Of a stretch of 64,000 bases of DNA, positions 52,384 through 62,835 are shown one piece after another (within the stretch, counting starts at the first letter, position 1; each line of letters opens with the position of its first letter). The position numbers and the translations under genes were made by a program. A model generated the notes under the pieces. It had not been told where the DNA came from. It worked only from the letters and a program-made list of their open reading frames with translations, and searched no databases. The stretch covers positions 1,612,001 through 1,676,000 of the forward strand of contig NZ_JAHKSI010000001.1 in assembly GCF_019720915.1 (NCBI RefSeq), read 5' to 3'. Origin of the DNA: Alkalihalobacillus sp. TS-13. GTDB taxonomy: Bacteria; Bacillota; Bacilli; Bacillales; Fictibacillaceae.

Positions 52384-52956
52384 CTAAGATCTAGTTTTAA
52401 TTAATTTATCCGGGAGCACGAGGATATCAACTGGTTGATCGAATGATTCTTTCGGAACTTTGTCAGTAAATTGGACAGTATGTAAAAGTGAGAGGGTTAG
52501 CCCTGTATAACGCTTGAGGTACCGATCATAATACCCACCGCCAAATCCAATTCGATAGCCGTCTTGGTCATATAAAAGGCCAGGCACCACTAATAGATCG
52601 ATTCCACCGGGTTCGACGGCTTCCGTTTTTGAGACGATCGGCTCTTTAAGCCCGAAGTATACAGTCTCAAGTTCATCAAACGACGTCAACTTCCTGAAAT
52701 CCATCGAGTGATCTGTAGCATTACATTTGGGAACGACAACTGATTTCCCTTGTTGCCATGCTTTTTCTATGATCGGATAGGTATCGAATTCATTTCCTCT
52801 TGAAACAGTTAACCCTACCGTTTTCGATCTTTCCCAAACATCAAGTTCGAACAATTGTTTTCTCGTTTTTTCTTCATCTCTGTGCTTTGAGGATTTTGAG
52901 AGTCCTGCTAACTTTTTCTGAGTCGATTTCCGTAGTTCCTTCTTTTCTGTATTCAT
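52384..52956 (-). CDS. yqgN: 5-Formyltetrahydrofolate cyclo-ligase
   Basis: 190 aa. Converts 5-formyl-THF to 5,10-methenyl-THF with ATP. N-terminal KKELRKSTQKKL basic helix, VVPKCNATDHSM, and the C-terminal family signature GFGGGYYDRYLKRY with LLVVPGLLYDQDGYRIG before it. Conserved neighbour of rpmG in Bacillus. Confidence 0.93.
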   Translation of the reverse strand: MNTEKKELRKSTQKKLAGLSKSSKHRDEEKTRKQLFELDVWERSKTVGLTVSRGNEFDTYPIIEKAWQQGKSVVVPKCNATDHSMDFRKLTSFDELETVYFGLKEPIVSKTEAVEPGGIDLLVVPGLLYDQDGYRIGFGGGYYDRYLKRYTGLTLSLLHTVQFTDKVPKESFDQPVDILVLPDKLIKTRS

Positions 52957-53034
52957 CTCAAATCACCTAATTTACCATTTAATTTTAAGTTTTTTATTAA
53001 AGATTGTTGTTTTTCACAATTCCATTGTAATGGC

Positions 53035-53292
53035 GTGGAATTATCCTCGCTTTCCGCGGGCGATCCGCGAGCCTCCTCACTTGCACAGGATCTCAACACA
53101 AAAATGAAATCATTTTCGTGTCTGCGATGGGAATTCTTAGAAGCTTTCCTTATGCTGGCTTCGACGTTCACCACAGGACGTGTTGGTATTTAGTCGAAGG
53201 TCATTATCATAGTCGAAGAGCCTTTTAAAAAGTGTGGGCTCTCGCCTGGCTCGCTTTTCCTGCAAGAGTCTCGGATATTTCCACTGCTTACA
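53035..53292. repeat. Long dispersed intergenic repeat, copy C
   Basis: GC-richer blocks CTCGCTTTCCGCGGGCGATC, GCCTCCTCACTTGCACAGG and CTCGCCTGGCTCGCTTTTCC resemble copies A and B but the middle differs. Fills most of the gap between yqgN and rpmG. Confidence 0.65.
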
Positions 53293-53373
53293 GGCTTTCA
53301 TCTCAAATTAAAAGTCGTCCATTAGCAACAAACTTTTAGAAAACAGTCAATTTTTTAAAGAGAGCATATATAG

Positions 53374-53404
53374 AAAAAACAGCAGGATGATGTCCTGCTG
53401 TTTT
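53374..53404 (-). terminator. Terminator of rpmG
   Basis: Stem AAAACAGCAGGA / TCCTGCTGTTTT with loop TGAT, overlapping the rpmG stop; T run on the minus strand. Confidence 0.9.
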
Positions 53405-53552
53405 ACTTCGTTTCACGATGTAGAGTGTGGCGCTTCAATCTTGGGCTGTATTTCTTAAGCTCCATACGATCTGGGTTTGTACGTTTGTTTTTAGAAGTGA
53501 TGTAGTTACGGTCACCAGTTTCTGTGCAAGCCAATGTTACTTGTACGCGCAT
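53403..53552 (-). CDS. rpmG: 50S ribosomal protein L33, cysteine-poor form
   Basis: 49 aa: [20 protein letters not shown], then [19 protein letters not shown] and [11 protein letters not shown] complete L33. Of the four zinc cysteines of the C+ form only Cys9 remains (the others read Thr, Ser and Leu at the usual places), so it probably does not bind zinc. GGAGGGAAACG precedes the ATG; a strong promoter lies at 53662-53690. Confidence 0.93.
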   Translation of the reverse strand: MRVQVTLACTETGDRNYITSKNKRTNPDRMELKKYSPRLKRHTLHRETK

Positions 53553-53661
53553 TTTCGTTTCCCTCCAAACTATCTTCAATGTTCAAGCGTATGAAACGAT
53601 CATCCAAGAGATGACCGAGCGCTTAACATGTTTAATTTCAAACACTAATTGACACTTTAGT

Positions 53662-53690
53662 ATCATATCAAAATTCTTCAAATCAATCAA
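53662..53690 (-). promoter_or_regulatory. rpmG promoter
   Basis: Minus strand TTGATT, 17 bases, TATGAT. About 100 bases of leader follow, with a GGTCATC / GATGATC hairpin. Confidence 0.75.
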
Positions 53691-53745
53691 GAGATAATCG
53701 GAGTAGCAAATGCGATACAGTAATCGGCGTAACTTTATTTACGGT

Positions 53746-54960
53746 TCAAATTTCCTTGTGATAAACAGGACTCTTGGCGCCAGAAAGGAAGATCGTTTCT
53801 CGTTTACCTTTTCTATCTAACGAGACTTTGCTCAACTCTCTCAAGGAAGTATCAATTGTTGAATAATCCACAATACTATGATTTGCCCATATTTTAACTT
53901 CAGGTTTAATCGTCACCCTTTTGCCAATTTGGACCTGGTTTCCAATTACACTATGCTCCAACGTTCTTGATCCTTCATCAATGAATGTACCGTTTGCAAT
54001 TGTTGATCCTCGCAATTCAGTATTTACACCCACGTATACACCATCCCATAATATTGAATCCTTCAAGGAGGCTCGCGACGAAATCATACAATGGGAACCG
54101 ATTACGGTATAGGGATGGATTTTCGTATTTTGGCGGACAGTTGTTCCGCTTCCGATATAAGCTGGAGTTTTGATTGATGCTTGAGGGTCGATCATTACAT
54201 TCTCTCCGACCCTAAGCCCTGGGAGAATCTCCTTACCTGGGAGCGGGAAATTGATCTTCCCATCCAAAAAGTCTTCATGGCTTTTTCGGTATTGGCCCAG
54301 ACTCCCAATATCAGACCAATAACCGTCAGCAGAATAACCGAATAATGGTCTTTGTTCCCTCATCAATAATGGAAACAGCTCTTTACTAAAGTCTGTTGGT
54401 ACTCCAGGAGCCAGATAGTCGAAAATTTCAGGTTCCAGCACATAAATACCTGTATTGACAGTATCACTGAACACTTCATTCCAACGAGGCTTTTCAAAAA
54501 AACGGATGATCTGTTGATTTTCATCAGTAAGGATGACCCCGTATTCCAATGGATTTTCAACCTGTTTCATGAAAATCGTCACTAGAGCTTCTTTTTGTTT
54601 ATGAAACTCGATTCCCTTCTGCAGATTGAAATCTGTCAATGCATCACCGCTTATGACGATGAATTGCTCATCTAAAAAGCTTTCAGCGTTTTTGATGCTT
54701 CCTGCTGTCCCTAATGGCGCGGTTTCCTCAAAATAATGGAGCGTTACACCAAAACGGCTGCCATCTCCGAAATACTGCTTGATATGTTCAGGCAGATATT
54801 GAACAGTCACCGCAATTTCAGTTATTCCATATTTCTTTAGAAGCTCGATGGTATATTCCATGACTGGTTTTTCGAGGATCGGTACCATCGGTTTTGGTAA
54901 ATTGCACGTTAACGGACGTAAACGAGTTCCTTTACCACCTGCCATAATGACTGCCTTCAA
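53746..54960 (-). CDS. NDP-sugar pyrophosphorylase with left-handed beta-helix
   Basis: 404 aa. N-terminal nucleotidyltransferase domain (residues 1-230) with [21 protein letters not shown] and sugar-site [11 protein letters not shown]-terminal hexapeptide repeats (about 250-370; [20 protein letters not shown]). Close to mannose-1-phosphate guanylyltransferase and glucose-1-phosphate nucleotidyltransferases; the nucleotide and sugar cannot be told by eye. TTG start at 54960, 9 bases after GGAG. Third gene of the operon, 1 base after the GH57-GT4 gene; likely makes its sugar donor. Confidence 0.88.
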   Translation of the reverse strand: MKAVIMAGGKGTRLRPLTCNLPKPMVPILEKPVMEYTIELLKKYGITEIAVTVQYLPEHIKQYFGDGSRFGVTLHYFEETAPLGTAGSIKNAESFLDEQFIVISGDALTDFNLQKGIEFHKQKEALVTIFMKQVENPLEYGVILTDENQQIIRFFEKPRWNEVFSDTVNTGIYVLEPEIFDYLAPGVPTDFSKELFPLLMREQRPLFGYSADGYWSDIGSLGQYRKSHEDFLDGKINFPLPGKEILPGLRVGENVMIDPQASIKTPAYIGSGTTVRQNTKIHPYTVIGSHCMISSRASLKDSILWDGVYVGVNTELRGSTIANGTFIDEGSRTLEHSVIGNQVQIGKRVTIKPEVKIWANHSIVDYSTIDTSLRELSKVSLDRKGKRETIFLSGAKSPVYHKEI

Positions 54961-54961
54961 T

Positions 54962-57745
54962 TCACTTCACTCCTGCCATCATCAGTTTCTTTTGGAAATT
55001 ACTCAAAACATCAACAGTATTTGTTGCAATTTCCTCCCAGCAGTACTTCGTAACGATATCTTTCTGAGCTTTACGGACAATTCGATGTACAAGATCCGGC
55101 TCGTTGTATAAACGGATGATTTGATCATAGATGCTCTGAGTATCTCCAGGATAGACCTTCAAGCCGTTTTCTCCATGTTGAATGATGTCACTCAATCCTC
55201 CGGTGTCACTGACTATAACTGGTGTACCTGCTGCCATGCCTTCTAGTGCTACAATTCCAAAAGGCTCATAGTGACTCGGAAAAATGAGGGCATCGGCTTC
55301 CTGTAAATATTGATTCCGCTGTTCATCGGAGATGAAGCCGACAAGATGGACTTGATCAGATAACCCTTCATGGACAACTCTCCGACGGTATTCCTCAAGC
55401 ATAGGTCCCTTCCCAGCGATGATAAATTTGATTTCAGGATATTTATTTTTTAATAAGGCAGCTGCTTCAATAAGCGTCTGATAGCCTTTTTCTGGCACCA
55501 TCCTTCCAAGCGAAAAAACGTAAAAGCATGATGGCCCTCCGAACCTATCTTTCCAATTTTCAAATTGGGATTTCGTTTCGATCAAACTATTTTCCACACC
55601 GTTCGGAATCATTGTGATTTTGTCATCAGGGACTCTAAACACAGCTCGCAACTCTTGTTCCATATATGCACTGCAAACAATAATATGCTCCGACTCGTAC
55701 ATTAATTCCCATTCTTTATGATGAATTTCAGCTTGTTGATTATTATGAATGCCTTTGTTCCTGCCATGTTCGGTTGCATGGATTGTCGTATAAAGCGGAA
55801 TATCCAGTTGTTGTTTCAATCCTTTCGCGGCAACACTGACAATCCAATCATGAGCATGGATGCAATCAAATGGAATTTGTGAAGCCAATTGCACCCCCAA
55901 TTTAGCTATTGCCAGATTCAAACTTCCTGCCCAATGATAAAAGTCGTCATGTTGAGGCTGGACGCCATTCACACGATAGACATGCACTCCTTGATTGATC
56001 TCATATTCAGGATATCCCTCAACTCCACAGGTGATTACACAAACCTGATGCCCTTGTTTGACAAGTGTCCTCGATAAATCAAAGACGTGTCGCGCAAGGC
56101 CTCCGACCACCATCGGCGGGTATTCCCATGACAACATCAGAATCCTGAGGTTGTGATCATCCGTTTTTGAGGATGATTTCGTGGAGATGTACTCATCATG
56201 TTGAGAGGACAATCTTTGCGCCTGCTGCCACTGAAAAAATGGATATCGTTCTTCCATTTCTTGTAGAAAACTTTCTGATAATCGCTTTTCTTCCAGCCTT
56301 TCAACAATTTCATAGAAAGCCGAAACATGTTCTTTCATTCTTGAGATGGCATATTCAGAGGCACTTTGCTGATCCATAATAAAAGCCCAATCGCTAGCCG
56401 TTGCGAGAAGCCATTCGCGATTCAATTGATTCAAGGCCCTTCGTATTAGAGAGTCAGGGTCTTTAAGAATCGTCATTTGTTTGATTAGTTCTTGTTCCAT
56501 TGCATGAAGATGTCTATAGATCCACGCATTGGATTCATTAAGCCAGACCTCACCATACCCGTTCCTCCCCCATGTTGAAAAACATGCATGATGCGTTGTC
56601 AATTCTTGATAATGACGTAAGGTGAATTCTTTCGGCGTAATCCAATGAATATTTGTATTCTCATCTTTCATCACCATTTCAAGCCATTCCGGACCTTCAA
56701 ACCACCAATGACCAAATAGCTCCGCATCAAACGCTGCCAGCGTCACTTTAGCCTTATCTCCTTTGTATTGGTTTAAATTTTCACAAACAGCTTGGATGAA
56801 ATCTTCAGAATGGCGCTTCGCCTTAACCATGGCATTTTCTCTGTCGTAGTAATCCTTATTGTCTGTTTCTCCTGTAATACGATGGTATTTCAGTCCCGTG
56901 TCAATCCGTATCCGATCAGGATGGATATAGGGGGCGATATACTCAAGACCACGATCATAAGCGATATCTCGATAAAATTCGCGATAATCATAATCACCAG
57001 GGTATCCAAGTTTTGCATCCCATACTTTTTTGGAAATACTGCTGCTCCGAGGGAATAAGACGATTCCATGTGGTGAAAAGACTGGAGCGTCAAAGCTTTG
57101 CGCTTCAGGATCGAGCTTTCGGATCGTCGCCTCCTCCACGAATGTATAACGTACCCCTTCTTCATACAGCAACTTGTCAATCCCTGGGGAAAAAGCACAT
57201 TCCGGCAGCCAGAAGCCATCTGGTTTAAAACCAAAATGTTGCTCAAAGCAATCCAATCCACTTCGGATTTGTGAACGGATGCCTTGTTCAGTTTGAATAT
57301 AAGGAAGGATTGCGTGTGTGGCAGATGAGGTGATGCATTCTATTTTGTTTTCTCTCATGAAAAATCGAAAGGCGGAAATAAGGTCCCCATTCCATTCGAG
57401 GAATGTCTCCTTGATTTTTTTGAAGCGTGAAATATAAAATTCTATGATTCTGATTTCTTCAGATGTTGTCGCATGTTCTCTTTCTTTTATCAAAAGCTCT
57501 TGAGTGGTACGTATATGTGTTAAATACCGTTCATGGAAGATACTGCTTGCCAGCATTTCTAGCAAAGGTGGTGACAAGGAGATCGTATATTTCGATCCAG
57601 GGGAAGATGAATCCAATCCCCAAATGAGAGGGATATAACTCTCGGATACGGCTTCAAAAAGCCATCTTTCTTCAATCCGATTCGGTTCTCTATGTAATAC
57701 GAATGGTAAATGAGCATGTAATACCAACGAAAAATAACTATTCAA
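54962..57745 (-). CDS. Fusion of GH57 branching-type domain and GT4 glycosyltransferase
   Basis: 927 aa. Residues 1-515: GH57/DUF1957 with [13 protein letters not shown], nucleophile region [12 protein letters not shown] (Glu about 182) and acid region [17 protein letters not shown] (Asp about 340), as in GH57 1,4-alpha-glucan branching enzymes. Residues about 532-927: GT4 with N-terminal [16 protein letters not shown] (glycogen-synthase-like donor site), [19 protein letters not shown] and [19 protein letters not shown]. Probably builds and branches, or modifies, an alpha-glucan. TTG at 57745 follows GTGAGGGGAATAGAC; GTG at 57760 is the alternative. Confidence 0.9.
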   Translation of the reverse strand: MNSYFSLVLHAHLPFVLHREPNRIEERWLFEAVSESYIPLIWGLDSSSPGSKYTISLSPPLLEMLASSIFHERYLTHIRTTQELLIKEREHATTSEEIRIIEFYISRFKKIKETFLEWNGDLISAFRFFMRENKIECITSSATHAILPYIQTEQGIRSQIRSGLDCFEQHFGFKPDGFWLPECAFSPGIDKLLYEEGVRYTFVEEATIRKLDPEAQSFDAPVFSPHGIVLFPRSSSISKKVWDAKLGYPGDYDYREFYRDIAYDRGLEYIAPYIHPDRIRIDTGLKYHRITGETDNKDYYDRENAMVKAKRHSEDFIQAVCENLNQYKGDKAKVTLAAFDAELFGHWWFEGPEWLEMVMKDENTNIHWITPKEFTLRHYQELTTHHACFSTWGRNGYGEVWLNESNAWIYRHLHAMEQELIKQMTILKDPDSLIRRALNQLNREWLLATASDWAFIMDQQSASEYAISRMKEHVSAFYEIVERLEEKRLSESFLQEMEERYPFFQWQQAQRLSSQHDEYISTKSSSKTDDHNLRILMLSWEYPPMVVGGLARHVFDLSRTLVKQGHQVCVITCGVEGYPEYEINQGVHVYRVNGVQPQHDDFYHWAGSLNLAIAKLGVQLASQIPFDCIHAHDWIVSVAAKGLKQQLDIPLYTTIHATEHGRNKGIHNNQQAEIHHKEWELMYESEHIIVCSAYMEQELRAVFRVPDDKITMIPNGVENSLIETKSQFENWKDRFGGPSCFYVFSLGRMVPEKGYQTLIEAAALLKNKYPEIKFIIAGKGPMLEEYRRRVVHEGLSDQVHLVGFISDEQRNQYLQEADALIFPSHYEPFGIVALEGMAAGTPVIVSDTGGLSDIIQHGENGLKVYPGDTQSIYDQIIRLYNEPDLVHRIVRKAQKDIVTKYCWEEIATNTVDVLSNFQKKLMMAGVK

Positions 57746-57756
57746 GTCTATTCCCC

Positions 57757-58404
57757 TCACTTTAATAAACTGTAAATCGAATAAGTTGAAAATTGTTCAA
57801 GCCACTCGGGTGATTGACAATCTCCTGCTTTCCACCTTTCCACAGCAACCAGTCTTTTAGAATCACTTTCATCCCTCGGTGTTTCTATGGGTGCGGATCG
57901 CAAAACCGTAAAGAAATCACTAGAATCCGGTTGGATGCCGAAATCGACAATGAACGTACGATTCGCTTCCAAATCATTGAGAAACCAGTTATCTGTCATT
58001 TCAGGTAGACTGATATCAATGTTCCAGTGGCTGTTATGGCCGTTGAAGAGCAAATCACTTACATCATACACTTTCAATTTTTTATTCAACTCTGACCATG
58101 GTTTTCTAAAATGGTGGGATACCATATGTCGAGTAGAGGACTGAAGATCCCAATAAATGTAGATGGATTCAGGTCCCTGAGGTAAAAGGACAATGCGATC
58201 CAATTCATATGAAGAGGGGATGTTCCGGATTGGAGAAACTTGATGAGATTCATATTCCATTTCTTTTTTTGGTGCAGATGTGTGTTGTTGTGATTGTAAT
58301 TTTCGCAAACGGTATTGGACCTTTCCAATGGTACTGTCCATTTCTTGTGCGATTTGTTTGATGGTATATCCCTTTTTCTTCAAGGCTAAAATTTCTTCGA
58401 CCAT
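57757..58404 (-). CDS. DUF4912 protein with N-terminal helix-turn-helix
   Basis: 215 aa. Residues 1-36 (EEILALKKKGYTIKQIAQEM, then STIGKVQYRLRKLQ) form a helix-turn-helix. From about 65 to 200 is DUF4912: LDRIVLLPQGPESIYIYWDL, KVYDVSDLLFNG, HWNIDISLPEMTDNWFLND. DUF4912 proteins commonly neighbour GH57/DUF1957 glucan genes. Role unknown; could bind glucan through the beta-rich domain. First gene of the operon; GGTAGGAGGCAAAC precedes the ATG. Confidence 0.82.
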   Translation of the reverse strand: MVEEILALKKKGYTIKQIAQEMDSTIGKVQYRLRKLQSQQHTSAPKKEMEYESHQVSPIRNIPSSYELDRIVLLPQGPESIYIYWDLQSSTRHMVSHHFRKPWSELNKKLKVYDVSDLLFNGHNSHWNIDISLPEMTDNWFLNDLEANRTFIVDFGIQPDSSDFFTVLRSAPIETPRDESDSKRLVAVERWKAGDCQSPEWLEQFSTYSIYSLLK

Positions 58405-58731
58405 GTTTGCCTCCTACCACAACTTTTTTAATAGTTTTCAACATCGTATCACCGCTTGAAAACCGCATCAATAAACGTAAAATGTAGAATTTTGCGGTTC
58501 CTAATCGTATCAATTTCTAAGGGCAATTATTTTATTTTTGTAAACGTATGCAAAACATAGTCCGCCAATTTCTCCTCTTTTTAGCTCTCGATTTAATCTA
58601 AATCCTGAAATATTCGGATGAAATTGTCGAATTTTAATAGGGATTTAGAATTAGATTTTATAAAAGTGCTACCCCCTCGACAAAGTCTGTGATATAAAAG
58701 TAAGTGAGATCATTTTTTTAGGGGGAGCAGG
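58405..58731. other. Divergent intergenic region, DUF4912 / yqzD
   Basis: AT-rich, 327 bases. A TTGATA hexamer at about 58510 (minus strand) could be a -35 for the sugar-polymer operon but I find no -10 at proper spacing. No gene seen. Confidence 0.4.
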
Positions 58732-58935
58732 ATGGAATTCACAATATTGGCACTATTGGTTGCTGGAATCGTTTTGATCATTCTTTCGTTTTTCAAACAG
58801 AACAGGACTCAACAAATTGAAACTCAGCTTGAGAATGTTTCGATCCAACTCATGAAAGAACTGTACCAAATTAATAAGAAAATCAAGGTACTAGAAGAAG
58901 AAATGATGATTACAGACAGAAGAGAGATCAAATAA
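58732..58935 (+). CDS. yqzD: YqzD-like small membrane protein
   Basis: 67 aa: one membrane helix (ILALLVAGIVLIILSFF) and a coiled-coil tail (QIETQLENVSIQLMKELYQI). AGGGGGAGCAGG precedes the ATG. By position next to yqzC and the pst operon I assign YqzD; the sequence match is from memory and not strong. Confidence 0.65.
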   Translation: MEFTILALLVAGIVLIILSFFKQNRTQQIETQLENVSIQLMKELYQINKKIKVLEEEMMITDRREIK

Positions 58936-58948
58936 AGGAGTCATCAGC

Positions 58949-59434
58949 ATGTTTAATAGTGGTTTAAGAGGTTTTGGTGCTGGACTCATAGTTGCATCCG
59001 GCATCCTGGCAGTTGTACATTTCTTTGGATCAGATAATATCGACTCTGAAGCGAAGGCAGAATCAAGTGAAGAAATTACATATGAAGAAGTGAACGAGTA
59101 TCTTGAAAATGAGGGTCTTGTAGCAGTGGATCAAGCAAAGTTGGATCAGCTGGAAGGCAAGAAAAATACCGATGATAAAAATTCAACAGAAGAATCAAAA
59201 GAAGAAGAACCTGAAGATGAGCCTGTTATAAAAACAACAGTCGTAATTTCAAAAGGAACTTCCACTGGTCAGGTGACAGACTATCTAGAAAGTCAAAAAA
59301 TCATAAAGAGCAGCGATGAGCTGTTAAAATATCTACGTGCCAACAACATGGAAAATAAAGTAAGATTCGGAAACTACGAAGTAAACAGCACGATGACACT
59401 AGCTGAAATCGCAAAAGTAATCACTTCACCATAA
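58949..59434 (+). CDS. yqzC: YqzC-like protein, membrane anchor plus YceG-type domain
   Basis: 161 aa: N-terminal helix GAGLIVASGILAVVHFFG, acidic linker rich in Glu, Asp, Ser (about 25-95), and a C-terminal segment VVISKGTSTGQVTDYLESQK through NYEVNSTMTLAEIAKVI that resembles the LysM-like part of YceG/MltG lytic transglycosylases but lacks the catalytic domain. AAAGGAGTCATCAGC precedes the ATG. Convergent with phoU. Confidence 0.72.
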   Translation: MFNSGLRGFGAGLIVASGILAVVHFFGSDNIDSEAKAESSEEITYEEVNEYLENEGLVAVDQAKLDQLEGKKNTDDKNSTEESKEEEPEDEPVIKTTVVISKGTSTGQVTDYLESQKIIKSSDELLKYLRANNMENKVRFGNYEVNSTMTLAEIAKVITSP

Positions 59435-59440
59435 GACAAA

Positions 59441-59469
59441 GGACTGGCCTCTAATAGGCCAGTCCTTCT
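59441..59469. terminator. Bidirectional terminator, yqzC / phoU
   Basis: 11-bp stem AAGGACTGGCC / GGCCAGTCCTT with a 7-base loop between convergent genes. Confidence 0.85.
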
Positions 59470-59487
59470 TGTGTATATCCATTTTAT

Positions 59488-60147
59488 CTATTCATTCAAA
59501 TCGTAATGTTTTCCTTTTACAAGGTATACGATGCTTTCAGCAATATTTGTTGCATGGTCGGCAGTACGCTCGATGTACCGGCAGACGAAGCTCAGCTGGA
59601 TGATCTGGTTTGTTGAATCCGGATATTGCTTCATCATACCAAGAATCTCCTGGATCAACTCACCATACTTCTCATCTACATAGTCATCTTTATCTGCCAT
59701 TTTCTTAGCAAGAACGATATCTTCGTCCTCATAAGCTTGAATTGCCTCAGTCAGCATTGTCTTAGCTGTTTCGGCCAATGCTGGAATGTCCTCCAAAGGT
59801 TTGATCAATTCTTCTTTTCCTATGCGGATGACTGATTTTGCAATGTTTACGGCAAAGTCTGCGATCCGCTCAACATCAGAAGAGATTTTAATCGATACAA
59901 TGATGCGACGCAGATCGCTTGCTACAGGGGCTTGTTTTGCAATCAGGAGAATCGCCTTATCATTGATTTCCTCTTCCAGATCATTGATGCGGTAGTCATT
60001 ATCGATAATACGCAGTGCCTTGTCGACATCTTGATTTTTCAAAGCATCGATCGCTTCCTCCAGGGCGTTCTCTGCAAGTTGTCCTAATTCGACCAACATT
60101 TCTCTTAATTCGTCCAGTTGAGTTTGGAAACTTTCTCTCACAACCAT
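59488..60147 (-). CDS. phoU: Phosphate transport regulator PhoU
   Basis: 219 aa, two PhoU repeats of three helices each, with metal-binding E/DxxxD-type motifs in SSDVERIADFAVNIAK and VCRYIERTADHATNIAE. Dampens phosphate uptake and signals Pst state to the PhoR-type sensor. Last gene of the pst operon. B. subtilis lacks a phoU in its pst operon, so this is a difference from that model. Confidence 0.95.
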   Translation of the reverse strand: MVVRESFQTQLDELREMLVELGQLAENALEEAIDALKNQDVDKALRIIDNDYRINDLEEEINDKAILLIAKQAPVASDLRRIIVSIKISSDVERIADFAVNIAKSVIRIGKEELIKPLEDIPALAETAKTMLTEAIQAYEDEDIVLAKKMADKDDYVDEKYGELIQEILGMMKQYPDSTNQIIQLSFVCRYIERTADHATNIAESIVYLVKGKHYDLNE

Positions 60148-60160
60148 TCACTACACTCCC

Positions 60161-60997
60161 CTATCCGAAACGACCTGTGATATAGTCTTCGGTTCTTTTA
60201 TCTTCTGGATTTGAAAATAATGCATCTGTATCTGAGAATTCAACAACTTCACCGTTTAAGAAAAAGGCTGTTTTATCGGAAATCCTTGCTGCTTGCTGCA
60301 TGTTATGAGTCACGATGACGATACTGTAATCTTTCTTCAACTCCTGAACCAATTCCTCTACTTTCAAAGTTGAAATCGGGTCTAGGGCAGATGTAGGTTC
60401 GTCCATTAAGATGACATCCGGTTCAATCGCAAGGCAACGTGCAATACAGATACGTTGTTGTTGTCCGCCAGAAAGACCATATGCATTTTCATTCAAACGG
60501 TCCTTGACTTCATCCCAGATCGCAGCACCCCGCAAGCTTTTTTCTACAATTTGATCAAGAACTTTCTTTTTGCGGATGCCATGGATACGTGGTCCATAAG
60601 CGATATTATCGTAAATGGATTTCGGGAAGGGGTTGGGTTTCTGGAAAACCATACCCACTTGGGTCCGTAATTCTTCTACACCATATTTAGGTTCAAAGAT
60701 ATTCTTTTCACGATATTTGATAGCACCGGATATCTTTACGATTGGTACCATTTCAACCATGCGATTCAATGTTTTGATAAAGGTCGACTTACCACAGCCT
60801 GAAGGTCCGATGATTGCAGTCACTTCATTTTCAGGTATGGAAAGGTTAATTTCTTTTAATGCGTGATCTTCACCATACCAGAGATTCAAATCTTTCGTTT
60901 CGAAAACATTTTTTTTAATTAAATTTGAAGACATAGATGAATGTTTCTTTTGCGATTGTCGGGCACTCTTTTTTTCTTCCACAGTTATACTCGCCAT
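60161..60997 (-). CDS. pstB: Phosphate ABC transporter ATP-binding protein
   Basis: 278 aa with a 30-residue Lys/Ser-rich N-terminal extension. Walker [21 protein letters not shown]-loop [12 protein letters not shown], signature [16 protein letters not shown], Walker [14 protein letters not shown] and H-loop [10 protein letters not shown] single pstB, where B. subtilis has two. 13 bases upstream of phoU. Confidence 0.96.
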   Translation of the reverse strand: MASITVEEKKSARQSQKKHSSMSSNLIKKNVFETKDLNLWYGEDHALKEINLSIPENEVTAIIGPSGCGKSTFIKTLNRMVEMVPIVKISGAIKYREKNIFEPKYGVEELRTQVGMVFQKPNPFPKSIYDNIAYGPRIHGIRKKKVLDQIVEKSLRGAAIWDEVKDRLNENAYGLSGGQQQRICIARCLAIEPDVILMDEPTSALDPISTLKVEELVQELKKDYSIVIVTHNMQQAARISDKTAFFLNGEVVEFSDTDALFSNPEDKRTEDYITGRFG

Positions 60998-61015
60998 AGT
61001 TCAATACCTCCGAAA

Positions 61016-61900
61016 TTATAATCTTCTTTGAAATTTGTTCCGAATGATGATTGCGATCGAATTCATTACAAATAGGAGCATCAACAATACGACAATTGCT
61101 CCTGCAGCCAGGTTCGCGTATTCGTCAACAAGAGCAGAATCGATCGTCCAATAGTAAATCTGCAGTGGCATAACAGTGAATTTATCAAAAATACTATCCG
61201 GAAAAGGAATAAGCAGGGCTGGGATCCCTAACACAACAAGTGGAGCTGTCTCTCCTATGGCTCGTGACAAGGATAAGATTATCCCTGTTAAAATTCCCGG
61301 AAGTGATGCTGGTAAAACAACATTTTTTACTGTTTGCCATTTAGTAGCGCCCATTCCATAGGAGGCTTCCCTTAAATATTGCGGGACAGCACGAATCGAT
61401 TCCTGACTTGCCACCACGACGATTGGTAGAACTAAAAGTGACATCGTCAGCCCTCCTGCTAGGACCACACTTCCTAAATCAAAACCTTTTACAAATACAG
61501 TAAGGCCCAATAAACCGAACACTATCGAAGGGACTCCAGCCAAATTCGCAATATTGGTTTGTATGAGTGATTGAATACGTCCTTTTTTGGCGTATTCTTC
61601 TAAATAAATTGCGGTTCCGACGCCAAGGAACATGGTTAACGGCGCAACCACTAACATTAACCAGAATGAACCTAACAGTGGTCCCATCACTCCAGCATTT
61701 TCAGCGAAGGTTGACAATTTGCCAGTCAAAAACTGCAAATCGATCGCTTGTATACCTTGTGAAAACACTCGATAAATTAAAACAACCAGTACAACAAGAC
61801 CGAACATTGTTGAAAGGAAGAACAACGATTTAAATAATTTATTAGTAGCAAGGCGGAAGTTCATCCTATTCTGTACTTGCTTCGTGTCAACGTATTTCAT
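61016..61900 (-). CDS. pstA: Phosphate ABC transporter permease PstA
   Basis: 294 aa, six membrane helices; coupling-loop EAA motif in YLREASYGMGATKWQTVKNV and family stretch LSRAIGETAPLVVLG. ATG at 61900; a TTG at 61906 overlapping the pstC stop is possible. Confidence 0.95.
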   Translation of the reverse strand: MKYVDTKQVQNRMNFRLATNKLFKSLFFLSTMFGLVVLVVLIYRVFSQGIQAIDLQFLTGKLSTFAENAGVMGPLLGSFWLMLVVAPLTMFLGVGTAIYLEEYAKKGRIQSLIQTNIANLAGVPSIVFGLLGLTVFVKGFDLGSVVLAGGLTMSLLVLPIVVVASQESIRAVPQYLREASYGMGATKWQTVKNVVLPASLPGILTGIILSLSRAIGETAPLVVLGIPALLIPFPDSIFDKFTVMPLQIYYWTIDSALVDEYANLAAGAIVVLLMLLFVMNSIAIIIRNKFQRRL

Positions 61901-61902
61901 AA

Positions 61903-62835
61903 TCAATATTCCTCCCTGAACCTACGAGAAATATACTGTGCAATCAAGTTCATGATTAACGTGAATGCAAACAACGTCATAGCAACGGCATATAAACTGT
62001 AGTATAAAGTTGAACCTGCTGGGGCTTCTCCACCCGTGACCTCTACGATATAAGCAGTCATCGTCTGCATAGACTGAGTGATATCAAACGTGAAGTTTTT
62101 TGAACTTCCGCTCGCAATCGTTACGATCATCGTCTCCCCAATCGCACGGGAAATGGCGAGCACGAAAGATGCAACGATACCGGAGATGGCAGCCGGGATC
62201 ACGATTTTCCATGTAACCTCAAGTCTCGTAGCTCCCAACGCTAATGCACCTTGTCTCATTTCAGTAGGAACAGAGCTCATTGCATCTTCAGATAATGATG
62301 CTACCATCGGGATGATCATCACACCCATGACAATACCAGGACTAAGGATATTTGTAGGTTCTAATCCAGGAATAATTGATCTTAATAAAGGTGTAACAAA
62401 TGTGAATGCAAAGAAACCATATACAATTGTTGGAATCCCTGCCAGAATCTCCAACAGCGGTTTTAATGTTCTTCTTACTTTATCAGACGCGTATTCACTC
62501 AAGAATATTGCGGTCATCAAGCCGATTGGTATAGCGACACACATCGCAATGACTGTAGAAATGAGTGTTCCAGTCAATAATGGTAAGACACCGAATTGAG
62601 CATCTGCTCCTAAAGGTTTCAATTTCGTACCAGTAAAGAAATCAAGAAACGGAACTTCTCTAAAAAAAGCGATCGTTTCAACCAGTAAAGTGGATAGTAT
62701 ACCTATGGTAGTAAGAATGGATATGATTGCAATTGATAATAACATTTTCGGAATAAGCTTTTCCCAAATTCTCGTAAAACTCATTGACTGTCGATTTTCT
62801 TTTATCATTTCGTTTATATTCAATTTCTTTTCCAT
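61903..62835 (-). CDS. pstC: Phosphate ABC transporter permease PstC
   Basis: 310 aa, six membrane helices; EAA motif PTEMRQGALALGATRLEVTW and AISRAIGETMIV. AAAGGGG lies 9 bases upstream of the ATG. Follows pstS after 158 bases that include a hairpin. Confidence 0.95.
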   Translation of the reverse strand: MEKKLNINEMIKENRQSMSFTRIWEKLIPKMLLSIAIISILTTIGILSTLLVETIAFFREVPFLDFFTGTKLKPLGADAQFGVLPLLTGTLISTVIAMCVAIPIGLMTAIFLSEYASDKVRRTLKPLLEILAGIPTIVYGFFAFTFVTPLLRSIIPGLEPTNILSPGIVMGVMIIPMVASLSEDAMSSVPTEMRQGALALGATRLEVTWKIVIPAAISGIVASFVLAISRAIGETMIVTIASGSSKNFTFDITQSMQTMTAYIVEVTGGEAPAGSTLYYSLYAVAMTLFAFTLIMNLIAQYISRRFREEY

